From: Pseudoalteromonas rubra
GTDB lineage: Bacteria; Pseudomonadota; Gammaproteobacteria; Enterobacterales; Alteromonadaceae
DNA: 64,000 nt
Direction: 5' to 3'
Assembly (NCBI RefSeq): GCF_000967655.1
Contig: NZ_JXYA01000016.1
Coordinates: forward strand, 124,001-188,000
The first letter of the stretch is position 1. Each line of letters opens with the position of its first letter. Of the stretch, positions 9,711 through 20,557 are shown piece after piece. The notes under the pieces are model-generated. The model made no database searches. It had not been told where the DNA came from and saw only the letters and a list, made by a program, of their open reading frames with translations. The translations under genes were made by a program, and so were the position numbers.

Positions 9711-12365
9711 ATGCGCTTAAATGGTATTCAGCGCCTGCTGGAGACTGGCCTGATCATCAGTACGGCGGCGGCAATTTTTACGCTGTGCGCACTCATCAGC
9801 TTTGATCCGGCCGATCCCGCCTGGACGCAAACGGGCGAATTTATCAAGGTCAATAACATCACTGGCGCTGCCGGTGCCTGGGTTGCCGACATTCTGCTGC
9901 TCAGTTTTGGTTGGCTGGCCTTTCTGGTGCCGGCTTTTATTCAGTTATTCGGCTACTTATTGTTTAAAAAACCACACAAATTATTGCAGCTCGATTATAC
10001 CACATTGGGGTTAAGGCTCATTGGCGGTACTTTGTTTATCACCTCTGCGAGCGCTATCAGCAGCATTAACTTTGATGATATTTACAATTTTTCCTCCGGT
10101 GGGGTAGTGGGGGATGTAGTCGCCAGTGCCATGATGCCTGCGTTCAACTTTACCGGCACCACCATCTTATTGTTGTGTTTTTTCTTTGCTGGTTTGACGC
10201 TGTTAACCGGCGTTTCCTGGGTTGAGTTTGTTGACTATATCGGCGAAAAGGTGGTGGCGTTTTGTAAGTGGTGCTTTGCTAAGCTCAAGCAGCGTACAGA
10301 AAGTCCGTCGGTTGTCGCTTCAGAGGAAGTAAATGAACCACAAGCGATAGCAGAGACGACCCCGAGCGCTGCAGTGACACTGAGTGAACCCGAAGAACTG
10401 CAAGCTGAAGACCCCACGCGCATGCCTGCAATAGAAAACACCGCGCAGAGCACGGAGTCAGCCGGGGAGCCACAAGATGAGTCTGCAGAGCTTGAAAAGA
10501 GCAAACCGAAAAAGCTCAAAGACAGATTGTTTGGCACTAAATCAGACGCTCAGAGCGAGCCTGTGGTAAATCACGCCGAAGAGGCTGAAAAAGCAACGCT
10601 TAATAGCGACGATATTGCCGTCGCGCCGAGTGTTTTTGATGAACTGGACGATATTTTAGAGCAGGAAATTAATTTCTCTGCGGTTGATGATGAAGCCTTT
10701 GATACGGTTGCGGCACTAAACGCATTGGACGATACGCCGGCGCCCGCCGAGACCAAAGTGGTGTCGCCAGCAAGACCTTTAAAACCCAAAGAAAAACCGG
10801 CATCGGGTTATCAGCCGCCACCGACTGCTAAAGAGCAATTCGAGGCGTTGCTTGAAGCCGAGCCACCGAAAGATCCATTGCCGTCCCTTGATTTACTCGA
10901 CAGACCCGATAAAGCGAAAAACCCAATCTCTGAAGAAGAGCTTGAAGCCGTGTCTCGTCTGGTTGAAGCTAAGCTGCTGGATTTCAATATTCAGGCAAAA
11001 GTGATGGGAGTTTACCCAGGCCCGGTGGTTACCCGTTTTGAGTTGGATCTGGCACCGGGCATTAAAGTTGCTAAAATCACCGGACTGGCTAAAGATCTGG
11101 CACGTTCGTTGTCTGCGGTCAGCGTGCGTGTGGTGGAAGTGATCCCGGGTAAAACATACGTGGGCCTTGAGCTGCCCAACAAGAACCGTGAAATAGTGCG
11201 GTTATCCGAAGTGATCAACGCCCCTAAGTTTGAGCAGAATCCATCGCCCCTGACTATGGTACTGGGTAAAGACATCGCCGGTCAGCCTGTGGTGGCCGAC
11301 TTGGCCAAAATGCCGCACCTGCTGGTGGCAGGGACAACCGGTTCAGGTAAGTCAGTGGGCGTTAATGTGATGATATTAAGCTTGCTATACAAGTCGCCGC
11401 CAGAAGATGTGCGGATGATCATGATTGACCCGAAAATGCTTGAACTGTCGGTCTATGAAGGTATTCCACACTTGTTATGTGAGGTGGTGACCGACATGAA
11501 AGAAGCGGCCAATGCGCTGCGCTGGTGTGTCGGTGAAATGGAGCGCCGTTATAAGCTGATGTCGGCTCTGGGGGTACGTAACCTCAAAGGGTATAATCAG
11601 AAAATACTGGATGCCAAAGAAGCCGGTCACCCAATCCTGGATCCGTTGTTTAAGGATACGGATGGCATGGCGGATGAGCCACAGGAGCTCGACAAGCTGC
11701 CAAGCATTGTGGTGGTGATTGACGAATTTGCTGACATGATGATGATTGTCGGCAAAAAGGTGGAAGAGTTAATCGCCCGGATCGCACAAAAAGCACGTGC
11801 TGCCGGTATTCACCTGGTACTGGCAACCCAGCGTCCTTCTGTTGATGTGATCACGGGTTTGATCAAAGCCAACATCCCAACCCGGATGGCGTTCCAGGTA
11901 TCAAGTAAAATTGACTCGCGCACAATTTTGGATCAGCAAGGCGCCGAAAACTTACTCGGTATGGGTGATATGTTGTATCTGCCACCAGGCACCAGCGTCC
12001 CAATTCGTGTGCATGGCGCGTTTGTCGATGACCACGAAGTGCATGCCGTAGTGAGCGACTGGAAGGCGCGGGGTAAACCGAACTATATCGAAGACATCCT
12101 ATGTGGTGAGGCCACAGAAGATATTTTACTGCCAGGCGAGACAAGTGAGGGTGAAGACGAGGAGTCGGATCCGCTCTACGATGAAGCGGTGGCATTTGTG
12201 ATTGAAACTGGCAAAGTGTCGGTCTCAAGTGTCCAGCGTAAGCTGCGCGTGGGTTATAACCGCGCGGCTCGTCTGGTTGAACAAATGGAAATGTCCGGCG
12301 TTGTTAGTGCGCCCGGGCACAATGGTGCCAGAGAAGTCCTGGTGCCCAAAGGTGGAGCGAATTAA
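9711..12365 (+). CDS. ftsK: DNA translocase FtsK
   Basis: A septum-anchored DNA pump that moves chromosome termini and activates XerCD at dif. The 884-residue protein has an N-terminal membrane domain with about four TM helices (residues ~15-175), an acidic Ala/Glu/Ser-rich linker (about 200-400, shorter than in E. coli), the alpha and beta motor domains with Walker [13 protein letters not shown] near residue 540 and Walker [13 protein letters not shown], and the DNA-reading gamma domain at the C terminus ([23 protein letters not shown]). The stop overlaps the lolA start by one base (TAATG), so translation is coupled. Confidence 0.97.
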   Translation: MRLNGIQRLLETGLIISTAAAIFTLCALISFDPADPAWTQTGEFIKVNNITGAAGAWVADILLLSFGWLAFLVPAFIQLFGYLLFKKPHKLLQLDYTTLGLRLIGGTLFITSASAISSINFDDIYNFSSGGVVGDVVASAMMPAFNFTGTTILLLCFFFAGLTLLTGVSWVEFVDYIGEKVVAFCKWCFAKLKQRTESPSVVASEEVNEPQAIAETTPSAAVTLSEPEELQAEDPTRMPAIENTAQSTESAGEPQDESAELEKSKPKKLKDRLFGTKSDAQSEPVVNHAEEAEKATLNSDDIAVAPSVFDELDDILEQEINFSAVDDEAFDTVAALNALDDTPAPAETKVVSPARPLKPKEKPASGYQPPPTAKEQFEALLEAEPPKDPLPSLDLLDRPDKAKNPISEEELEAVSRLVEAKLLDFNIQAKVMGVYPGPVVTRFELDLAPGIKVAKITGLAKDLARSLSAVSVRVVEVIPGKTYVGLELPNKNREIVRLSEVINAPKFEQNPSPLTMVLGKDIAGQPVVADLAKMPHLLVAGTTGSGKSVGVNVMILSLLYKSPPEDVRMIMIDPKMLELSVYEGIPHLLCEVVTDMKEAANALRWCVGEMERRYKLMSALGVRNLKGYNQKILDAKEAGHPILDPLFKDTDGMADEPQELDKLPSIVVVIDEFADMMMIVGKKVEELIARIAQKARAAGIHLVLATQRPSVDVITGLIKANIPTRMAFQVSSKIDSRTILDQQGAENLLGMGDMLYLPPGTSVPIRVHGAFVDDHEVHAVVSDWKARGKPNYIEDILCGEATEDILLPGETSEGEDEESDPLYDEAVAFVIETGKVSVSSVQRKLRVGYNRAARLVEQMEMSGVVSAPGHNGAREVLVPKGGAN

Positions 12366-13021
12366 TGAAGTTACAACCACTTATTCTGGCCCTGTGTGTT
12401 ATCGGGGCAACGCCTGCTGCTTATGCGGCGGCGCAAGCAACAGACAAGCAGCTCGCTAGTGTGGCTGCACAGTCATTAAAAGATAAACTAAAGGGACTGG
12501 AAAGTTTTCGGGCTCAGTTTGAACAAAGTGTGATTGATCACGAGGGCCACCTCATCCAATCAGGTAAAGGTGAAATCGCTTTGCAGTATCCCGCGAAAAT
12601 TCGCTGGCAACAGGATGAACCAGACGAAACACTGCTGGTGTCGGATGGGTTGCGGACGGTCTATTTTGATAGCTTCGCGGAGCAAGCGACTATCTTAAAC
12701 ACGCTCGGACTAATCGATACCACGCCTTTTGTGTTGTTAACAACACAAGACCCAAAACAATGGCAAAAGTACCAGGTTGCTGAGATTAGCGGAGGCTATC
12801 GGATTGAGCCTGTTCAGTCGGGGGCTCAGGTGGAGCGCCTCGACGTTTTGTTTGCTGACGGCGGCCTGAAGATTGGCCAACTAAACGTGACGGACTCATC
12901 GGGCCAGATCTCCAGCTTTAAGTTTAGCGATGCGCAGGTTAATGTTCCAATCGATGCCGCGCAGTTTAAGTTTGTGATCCCTGAAGGGGTGGTCGTCGAC
13001 GACCAGACGCAAAGTGACTAA
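12365..13021 (+). CDS. lolA: Outer membrane lipoprotein carrier LolA
   Basis: Periplasmic chaperone that carries lipoproteins from LolCDE to LolB. The 218-residue precursor has a signal peptide ([21 protein letters not shown]), then the LolA fold: [39 protein letters not shown] (the conserved P.kfrw...P.e.liv.dG pattern) and [12 protein letters not shown]. The start overlaps the ftsK stop by one base, and the end overlaps the rarA GTG by 8 bases. The order ftsK-lolA-rarA is conserved in gammaproteobacteria. Confidence 0.95.
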   Translation: MKLQPLILALCVIGATPAAYAAAQATDKQLASVAAQSLKDKLKGLESFRAQFEQSVIDHEGHLIQSGKGEIALQYPAKIRWQQDEPDETLLVSDGLRTVYFDSFAEQATILNTLGLIDTTPFVLLTTQDPKQWQKYQVAEISGGYRIEPVQSGAQVERLDVLFADGGLKIGQLNVTDSSGQISSFKFSDAQVNVPIDAAQFKFVIPEGVVVDDQTQSD

Positions 13022-14365
13022 CCTGGGGTTTGACTTTGCGCCCGACGTGCGGCCTCTGGCTGCACGAATGCGCCCAACAGAACTTGGCGGCTACATAGGT
13101 CAAAGCCATATTCTGGGCTCAGACAGCCCACTTCGCCGTGCAATCACTCAGGGACGCTGCCATAGTTTGATTTTATGGGGGCCGCCTGGCGTGGGTAAAA
13201 CCACGCTTGCCGAAATCATCGCCCATCATGCGAATGCGCAACTTTGTAAGCTCTCTGCCGTCACAGCCGGAGTCAAAGAGATCCGCGAGCAAGTGCTCGA
13301 TGCAAAACATCGCCTGAGCCAGAGCGGTATGCGAACCATACTGTTTGTCGATGAAGTCCACCGCTTTAATAAGTCGCAGCAGGATGCCTTTTTGCCACAT
13401 ATTGAAGACGGCACCTTTATTTTTATCGGCGCAACCACGGAGAACCCGTCATTTGCGCTCAACAACGCGATATTATCCCGCGCACGGGTTTACACCCTCA
13501 AACCGCTGAGTCTTGACGAGCTCGCTCAGGTGCTGCGTCAGGCACTAGCTCAGGATAAAGAGCTGAGTCGTCAGCAGATAACCCTGGACGATGCCGTCAT
13601 CGATGCGTTGTCACGTGCCGCGGATGGTGATGCCAGAAAAGCGCTAAACCTGCTTGAGCAGGCCACGGACTTAGGTGCCAACGGGGAAGGGCAAATTGTA
13701 ATCGACGAAGCGGTGTTAAAGCAGGTTTTACCCTCACATCTGGCGAAATACGACAAAGGCGGCGACATCTATTACGATTTGATCTCGGCGTTTCACAAAT
13801 CAGTGCGAGGCAGTGACCCGGATGCCGCTTTATACTGGTATTGCCGTATTCTAGCCGGTGGGGGCGATCCACTTTATGTGGCCAGACGATTACTGGCGAT
13901 AGCGACCGAAGACATAGGTAATGCTGATCCTCGTGCCATGCAAGTGGCGCTCAATGCCTGGGACATTTATCACAGAGTAGGGCCCAGTGAAGGCGAACGA
14001 GCCATAGCACAGGCGACCATTTACCTGGCCAGTGCAGCCAAAAGTAACGCAGTTTATATGGCGTTTAATCAGGCCAAACAGGATGCCGCCAGTGATCCCG
14101 ATTTTCCGGTGCCGGAACATCTGCGCAATGCACCCACTAAATTAATGAAAGAGCTGGGCTTTGGTGAAGAATATCGCTATGCACATAATGAGCCGGGGGC
14201 GTTTGCCGCCGGAGAGTGTTATTTTCCTGCGGATATTCAGCAGCGCCGTTATTATGAGCCCAGCGACAGAGGCCTTGAAAAGCAAATCTCAGAAAAGCTC
14301 CGTTACCTGCGCTCATTGAATGAACAAAGCGCGCAAAAGCGCTATCAAGATAAAGACGAGCGCTG

Positions 14366-14366
<1 letters not shown>
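13014..14366 (+). CDS. rarA: Replication-associated recombination protein A (RarA/MgsA)
   Basis: An AAA+ ATPase related to clamp loaders, acting at stalled replication forks. The 450-residue protein shows [19 protein letters not shown], Walker [14 protein letters not shown], Walker [23 protein letters not shown], sensor 1 [11 protein letters not shown], and the C-terminal tetramerisation domain ([34 protein letters not shown]). GTG start at 13014, inside the end of lolA. The TGA stop shares one base with the crcB ATG. Confidence 0.95.
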
Positions 14367-16053
<1,687 letters not shown>

Positions 16054-16074
16054 AGCACTTAACGCATTGATCTG

Positions 16075-16100
16075 AGGCCGCATTCCTGCGGCCTTTTTTA
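16075..16100 (+). terminator. Intrinsic terminator of serS
   Basis: AGGCCGCA and TGCGGCCT form a perfect 8-bp stem with a 4-base loop, followed by a T-run. Confidence 0.92.
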
Positions 16101-16569
16101 TTACAAATTAATGAATGTTTTTTTACGCTACTTTTTGTATAAATAAGTTTTTACATCTTTATTTTTAGATGATTTTTCTATCCATATTCTACATTCATGT
16201 ATTAATTATCCTTTTTGTTATTTTTAGCTCTCCCCACTCACCGCCAGCTAGTTGCATGTCAAAACGATATATGATTTATTGTTTTTGAAGGTTTGGCCAA
16301 TCCTGAATTAGTCGACGTGTGTCTGGCAAAATAGTGCATTCACAGTCGGCCGTTGTTTAACCATATGCAATAGTAAAAATGTTAGTAGTTAAATGAAATT
16401 CGAGCTATCGGCTGTCAGGCAGCCTGCGGCGAAGCACTGAATCAAATTGTACAGAGGACCTTTTCGTGTTTCGTACGGATTGATATTTACGAATTTATTA
16501 ACTATTTATTAAATGTGGATGTCGTTAAGACGAAAGCAACTTGAAAAATAGAAGGTGAGGAATTTACCT
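16101..16569. other. AT-rich gene-free stretch upstream of rmf
   Basis: No coding frame with a ribosome-binding site is visible on either strand. The first ~150 bases are very AT-rich with many T-runs. A TTGATA at 16480-16485 with TATTTA 17 bases downstream could be a weak rmf promoter, which would leave a leader of about 55 bases. The remaining 300 bases hold nothing I can name; the length and AT-richness suit a stringently regulated promoter region or an unannotated small RNA. Confidence 0.4.
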
Positions 16570-16740
16570 ATGAAGAGACAGAAAAGAGACCGTTTAGAAA
16601 GAGCACATGCCCAGGGATTCAAAGCAGGTTTAGCGGGCCGGTCCAAAGAGTTATGTCCATATCAGCAAGTAGAGCACAGATCAGAATGGTTGGGGGGATG
16701 GCGAGAGGCCATAGATAACCGCAACATGTACAAAACCTAA
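16570..16740 (+). CDS. rmf: Ribosome modulation factor
   Basis: A 56-residue basic protein that dimerises 70S ribosomes into inactive 100S particles in stationary phase. MKRQKRDRLERAHAQGFKAG, GRSKELCPYQ and RSEWLGGWREA are nearly identical to E. coli RMF. The ATG at 16570 has GAGG 9 bases upstream; a GTG at 16555 is in frame but adds residues absent from the family. It is convergent with fabA, and a shared bidirectional hairpin separates them; rmf and fabA are also neighbours in E. coli. Confidence 0.96.
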   Translation: MKRQKRDRLERAHAQGFKAGLAGRSKELCPYQQVEHRSEWLGGWREAIDNRNMYKT

Positions 16741-16775
16741 ATTCCTATAAAATATCTAATGACTAAGCAACGTCA

Positions 16776-16805
16776 AAAGCCCCTATAAAGGGGCTTTGTT
16801 TTTTT
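16776..16805. terminator. Bidirectional terminator between rmf and fabA
   Basis: AAAGCCCCT and AGGGGCTTT form a perfect 9-bp stem with loop ATAA. The plus strand continues with GTTTTTTT (for rmf); on the minus strand it is followed by a short T-run that can serve fabA. Confidence 0.88.
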
Positions 16806-16819
16806 ATCAGCACACTAAA

Positions 16820-17335
16820 TTAGAATGCGCTGGTGTCCTGGAACAGACCTACTTTTAAGTCTTTTGCTTCGTAAATAACACGACCGTCTACTTCTACCGT
16901 GCCATCAGCCAGACCCATAAAGAGTTTACGCTTGATAACCCGCTTCATGTCTACGCGATAAGTCACTTTCTTGGCGGTTGGCAGGATTTGACCGGTGAAT
17001 TTAACTTCGCCCACACCCAGTGCACGACCAAGACCCGGACCACCTGACCAGCCCAGGAAGAAGCCAACGATTTGCCACATGGCATCCAGGCCCAGACAAC
17101 CTGGCATGACAGGGTCGCCACGGAAGTGGCAGTCAAAGAACCACAGATCGGGGTTAATATCCAGCTCAGCAACAATCTGGCCTTTGCCAAATTCACCGCC
17201 GTCTTCGTTAATCTCGATGATACGATCCATCATCAGCATGTTATCAATTGGCAGACGACAGTTGTTCTCGCCAAACATCTTGCCTTCAGCGCACAGGATC
17301 AATTCTTCTTTTGTATAGCTATTTTTTGGTTCCAT
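16820..17335 (-). CDS. fabA: 3-hydroxydecanoyl-ACP dehydratase/isomerase
   Basis: Hot-dog enzyme of type II fatty acid synthesis that dehydrates 3-hydroxydecanoyl-ACP and isomerises the product to the cis-3 form, the branch point to unsaturated fatty acids. Seen: [25 protein letters not shown], the catalytic His in [15 protein letters not shown] and Asp in CLGLDAMWQ, and the C-terminal [12 protein letters not shown], all as in E. coli FabA. Two ATGs, 17341 and 17335; the second gives 171 residues, the usual length. A FabR-type operator lies 36 bases upstream of the start. Confidence 0.95.
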   Translation of the reverse strand: MEPKNSYTKEELILCAEGKMFGENNCRLPIDNMLMMDRIIEINEDGGEFGKGQIVAELDINPDLWFFDCHFRGDPVMPGCLGLDAMWQIVGFFLGWSGGPGLGRALGVGEVKFTGQILPTAKKVTYRVDMKRVIKRKLFMGLADGTVEVDGRVIYEAKDLKVGLFQDTSAF

Positions 17336-17370
17336 AATCATCAGTCTTAGTCTTAAATTGTCGCTACTTT

Positions 17371-17388
17371 AGCTTACACTTGTACGCC
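17371..17388 (-). promoter_or_regulatory. FabR-type operator upstream of fabA
   Basis: Read on the minus strand, GGCGTACAAGTGTAAGCT differs at only a few positions from the E. coli fabA FabR site AGCGTACACGTGTTAGCT (recalled from knowledge). It is an imperfect palindrome placed 36-53 bases before the fabA start codon, where it could overlap the promoter. FabR senses the ratio of unsaturated to saturated acyl-ACP/CoA and represses fabA and fabB. Confidence 0.7.
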
Positions 17389-17696
17389 AAACAACTCTGA
17401 ACAGTTGAAATTTGCCTGCTCTTTGAGCACTTTACCTATTTGGCGGTTAATTATCTATCAATTACCTTGGCTGAGCCTCGTGTTTTTAATGCCGCCAGCC
17501 AAACTAGGCGCTTGTGCTTACAGGCTTATAGCGCTTTGAAAGCGCAACAATCCCGCAAGGTTGAGATTAATGAATGAAAATCATTCAAAGAGGCGGCTCA
17601 AATTGATAATTTCCTTGTTTCTCGACCTTTCAGGGCGATTTTTGCGTTAAAAATCTTTATAATTGACTCAGTCGTTTTTAATGTTAACGGAAGTTT
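17389..17696. other. Gene-free stretch upstream of the pterin-synthase-like gene
   Basis: About 300 bases with no supported gene. A TATAAT hexamer at 17658-17663 lies 33 bases before the next start codon and is a plausible -10 element, without a good -35. GCGCTTTGAAAGCGC at 17531-17545 and TGAATG/CATTCA around 17571-17587 are short dyads of unknown meaning. Confidence 0.4.
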
Positions 17697-18551
17697 ATGA
17701 TCCTTTTTGTAGATGCTTTGACGGTAATTGATTTTTCTTACCTGTGTAGTAAACGCGGCGCCGTGGGCGAGAGCTGGATTGTCGATATGACATTGCATGG
17801 CCAGTTAAATGAAGAGTCTATGGTACTGGACTTTGCCAAGGTAAAGAAACAGATCAAGGCGATTATCGATGACACAATTGATCATAAGCTGGCCATACCC
17901 AGTCAACTGGCATGCAGTTATTCATCACAACACGGCAGAGTGCAGTTTGATGGTGAATTTGGTGGCCACCACCTGGCGATGAGCGCGCCTGACGAAGCTG
18001 TGTGCATTGTTGAAGGTGAGACTATCAGCGAAGCCACGGTTATTGCATTTCTGAAGCAACAAATTTTGCCGAAAATGCCGGACAACGTAAAAGACGTTGA
18101 AATTGAATTGCGCCCTGAGCCTAGTCGCAGCTTTTACTACCATTACAGCCACGGCTTGAAAAAGCATGACGGCAACTGTCAGCGTATTATTCACGGGCAC
18201 CGCTCTGACATTGGCATTTATCTGGATGATATTAGCATGCCTCGTTTGCAAAAAGAGTGGGCGGAGCGCTGGCAGGACATCTACCTGGGCAGTGAAGAAG
18301 ATTTGATTGATGTAAGCGCACTAAAGCACATTACTGCACGCGACAATGATTATGCTTTTGCTTACTCGGCGTCTCAGGGCTACTTTGAGCTGGCCATCAG
18401 CAAATCACGGTGTGACTTGATCCCCTGTGACAGCACCGTTGAGTGTATTGCAGAGTATCTCGCTGGTGAGATCAAAGCACAGTATCCAGAGCGAAAAGTG
18501 AAAGTGAAGGCGTTTGAAGGCGTTGGAAAAGGAGCAATCGCTTATGCCTGA
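17697..18551 (+). CDS. 6-pyruvoyl-tetrahydropterin synthase-like protein, duplicated domain
   Basis: A 284-residue protein with two tandem PTPS/QueD-type folds. QueD makes 6-carboxytetrahydropterin for queuosine; PTPS makes pyruvoyl-tetrahydropterin; the true substrate here is unknown. The C-terminal half (about 130-284) keeps the zinc-site residues: H149/H152 in HYSHG, C161, and H166/H168 in IIHGHRSD, plus the STVE motif near residue 246. The N-terminal half (1-125) has no HGH but keeps SMVLDFAKVK and the DH pair (D62-H63) that standard single-domain enzymes have downstream of HGH. So one complete set of active-site residues seems divided between two halves. Its 3' end overlaps the next gene. 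Some marine gammaproteobacteria carry similar annotated proteins. Confidence 0.8.
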   Translation: MILFVDALTVIDFSYLCSKRGAVGESWIVDMTLHGQLNEESMVLDFAKVKKQIKAIIDDTIDHKLAIPSQLACSYSSQHGRVQFDGEFGGHHLAMSAPDEAVCIVEGETISEATVIAFLKQQILPKMPDNVKDVEIELRPEPSRSFYYHYSHGLKKHDGNCQRIIHGHRSDIGIYLDDISMPRLQKEWAERWQDIYLGSEEDLIDVSALKHITARDNDYAFAYSASQGYFELAISKSRCDLIPCDSTVECIAEYLAGEIKAQYPERKVKVKAFEGVGKGAIAYA

Positions 18552-19392
18552 TTGGCTAAGTAAAGCAAAGAAAACGGCCACGATTTTGGCCGGTTTATGC
18601 CTTGGTATGGGCTCTGCTCATGCCATTGAGCTGAAAGGATCACTCACCCAGGGGGGGATGGTGATTGCGCAGCTGGATGGGGTGCAATCTGCCAAGCTTA
18701 ACGATAAAGACCTGACCATTGCCCCGGGTGGTAAGTTCGTATTTGGTTTTGGCCGGGACGCCGGCGTTGAACACAGCCTGAGCTGGGTCGACAAAGACGG
18801 CAAAACCCATACTAAAACTTTGCTTATCACGTCTCGCGACTATGACATTGACCGTATTACCGGGGTTGAGAAAAAATATGTCTCACCACCAAAGGAAGTG
18901 CTGGCTCGGATCCGCAAAGAAGGTGCGCAGGTCAGCGCCGCTAGAAGCAAGCTGAGCACTTTACCGTATTTTGATGACCCGGTATACCGTCCAGCAAAGG
19001 GCAGAATATCTGGGGTTTACGGCAGCCAGCGTTATTTTAACGGCAAACCAAGAAGGCCCCATTTTGGACTGGATATCGCCAATAAAACGGGCACGCCGGT
19101 ATTAGCGCCAGTATCTGGCAAAGTGGTCTTTGCCAACCCCGACCTTTATTACAGTGGCGGTACGCTGATCCTCGACCATGGCTTTGGCATTACGTCTACC
19201 TATATTCACCTCAACAAGTTACATGTTGAGGAAGGAGAGGTTGTTGAGCTTGGTGACCATATCGCTGATATTGGTGCCACTGGCAGGGTAACTGGGCCAC
19301 ATTTGGATTGGCGTTTTAACTGGTTTAATGAACGCCTGGATCCACAACTTTTAATGATTGATAAACTCGCAACGAAAAGCAGTAAAGAATGA
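18544..19392 (+). CDS. M23 family metallopeptidase (LytM-like), secreted
   Basis: A 282-residue exported protein: signal peptide ending AHA at about residue 27, a beta-rich N-terminal domain, and a C-terminal M23 domain. M23 enzymes cut peptidoglycan cross-links. The first zinc motif is intact (H173-D177 in HFGLDIANKTGTPVLAP) and YIHLNKLHV and GDHIADIGATGR are typical. The final HxH motif reads GPHLDW (H253, D255), so the usual third zinc ligand His is Asp. I recall the same HLDW form in other proteobacterial M23 proteins, so activity is not excluded. ATG at 18544 with AAAGGAG upstream; it overlaps the pterin gene by 8 bases and the next gene by 4. Confidence 0.88.
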   Translation: MPDWLSKAKKTATILAGLCLGMGSAHAIELKGSLTQGGMVIAQLDGVQSAKLNDKDLTIAPGGKFVFGFGRDAGVEHSLSWVDKDGKTHTKTLLITSRDYDIDRITGVEKKYVSPPKEVLARIRKEGAQVSAARSKLSTLPYFDDPVYRPAKGRISGVYGSQRYFNGKPRRPHFGLDIANKTGTPVLAPVSGKVVFANPDLYYSGGTLILDHGFGITSTYIHLNKLHVEEGEVVELGDHIADIGATGRVTGPHLDWRFNWFNERLDPQLLMIDKLATKSSKE

Positions 19393-19820
19393 CACAAACA
19401 GATAAAGACGCAGTAATTGCTCAACGAATTAAAGACTCGCAAACCTCGGTTACCAAAACGGTATTTCCAGGTCGTACCAACCACCATAACACACTGTTTG
19501 GTGGCGATGCGTTAGCCTGGATGGATGAGGTCGCGTTTATTGCTGCGACGCGTTTTTGCCGCAAACCTTTGGTAACGATTTCATCAGACAGAGTCGACTT
19601 TAAAGAAGCGATCCCGGCTGGCACATTTGCAGAGCTCGTTGCTAACGTGGTTCATGTCGGTAACACCAGCTTAAAGGTGGAAGTTCACATTTACCTGGAA
19701 ACCATGCACAAAGATGATAAGCACCTGGCCATCTCTGGTAGCTTTACCTTTGTTGCCGTTGATGACAACCACAGGCCAACACCGGTTGTGTGTGATCAGA
19801 TGCTAAACGGTTTTAGTTAA
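19389..19820 (+). CDS. Acyl-CoA thioesterase (hot-dog, YciA/BACH type)
   Basis: A 143-residue hot-dog thioesterase that hydrolyses acyl-CoA to free acid and CoA. The pattern TVFPGRTNHHNTLFGGDALAWMDEVAFIAATRFC matches the active-site helix of the YciA/BACH group (Asn, GG and Asp), followed by TISSDRVDFKEAIPAG. Its ATG overlaps the stop of the M23 peptidase (ATGA), so it ends a three-gene translationally coupled set with the pterin-synthase-like and M23 genes; why these three are linked is not evident. Confidence 0.88.
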   Translation: MTQTDKDAVIAQRIKDSQTSVTKTVFPGRTNHHNTLFGGDALAWMDEVAFIAATRFCRKPLVTISSDRVDFKEAIPAGTFAELVANVVHVGNTSLKVEVHIYLETMHKDDKHLAISGSFTFVAVDDNHRPTPVVCDQMLNGFS

Positions 19821-19835
19821 CAGACAGCAATAGGG

Positions 19836-19858
19836 GGAGTCAACTAGACTCCGTTTAA
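19836..19858 (+). terminator. Weak terminator after the thioesterase gene
   Basis: GGAGTC and GACTCC form a 6-bp stem with loop AACTA, followed by GTTTAATT. It is a weak hairpin with a poor T-tract. Confidence 0.4.
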
Positions 19859-20036
19859 TTAAAGTGGAACACATCATACTTCGGAGTGGTATTAATAAAC
19901 GTAGCACAGACTAAAATAGGCCCAATTTTTCAACAAACTGGTTTGAAAAAGCAAGCTAGTTTGGCGTACCATCAATACGACTATTGAGGCACAAGGAGCT
20001 CAATAAGTAGGATAGGCTTATACCTGGAAGGAATTC

Positions 20037-20549
20037 ATGGATTACTACATTTCACCGCATTTATATCTCACTCCTCTGAACATAGAACAAGCTAATGTAC
20101 TGCTGGAAGCTGTAGATATGAGCAGAGAGAGCCTGGAGATTTGTTTGCCCTGGGCGCAAGCTGTTACGGATCTGAATAGCGCCAAAAAATACATCACAGA
20201 GCGCCAAGACATGCCCGGCAGTCGCTATTTTTCGATCATGTATCATAAACAATTTATGGGCGTTTTCGCGGTTAAATCGGTAGAAGCACCAAATACCTGC
20301 GAGATTGGATACTGGCTGTGTGAACAGGCACGTGGAAACGCAATAATAGATCAGATCCTTAGTGTGATGCTACCCAGCCTGAAAGAAGAACAAGAGATAC
20401 GACATATTGAGTTTCACTGTCTGGATTTCAATATACCAAGTATTAAAATCGCGCAGCGGGCAGGGGCCAAATTGCTCCGATGTTATTCCGTTACAATGCA
20501 AGATAAGCTGCCAAAAACGATGTGCATATATGCCGCTGATCTATCATAA
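20037..20549 (+). CDS. GNAT family N-acetyltransferase (RimJ/RimL-like)
   Basis: A 170-residue GNAT enzyme that would move an acetyl group from acetyl-CoA to an amine. Seen: YLTPLNIEQANVLLEAV at the start, the RimL-type segment LEICLPWAQ, EIGYWLCEQARGNAI (core strand and acetyl-CoA pyrophosphate loop, here degenerate) and EFHCLDFNIPSIKIAQRAGAKL, the C-terminal cofactor and dimer region. Such proteins acetylate ribosomal protein N termini, antibiotics or tabtoxin-like compounds; the substrate cannot be told. Followed by an unknown gene only 8 bases away. Confidence 0.8.
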   Translation: MDYYISPHLYLTPLNIEQANVLLEAVDMSRESLEICLPWAQAVTDLNSAKKYITERQDMPGSRYFSIMYHKQFMGVFAVKSVEAPNTCEIGYWLCEQARGNAIIDQILSVMLPSLKEEQEIRHIEFHCLDFNIPSIKIAQRAGAKLLRCYSVTMQDKLPKTMCIYAADLS

Positions 20550-20557
20550 AGGGTTAT

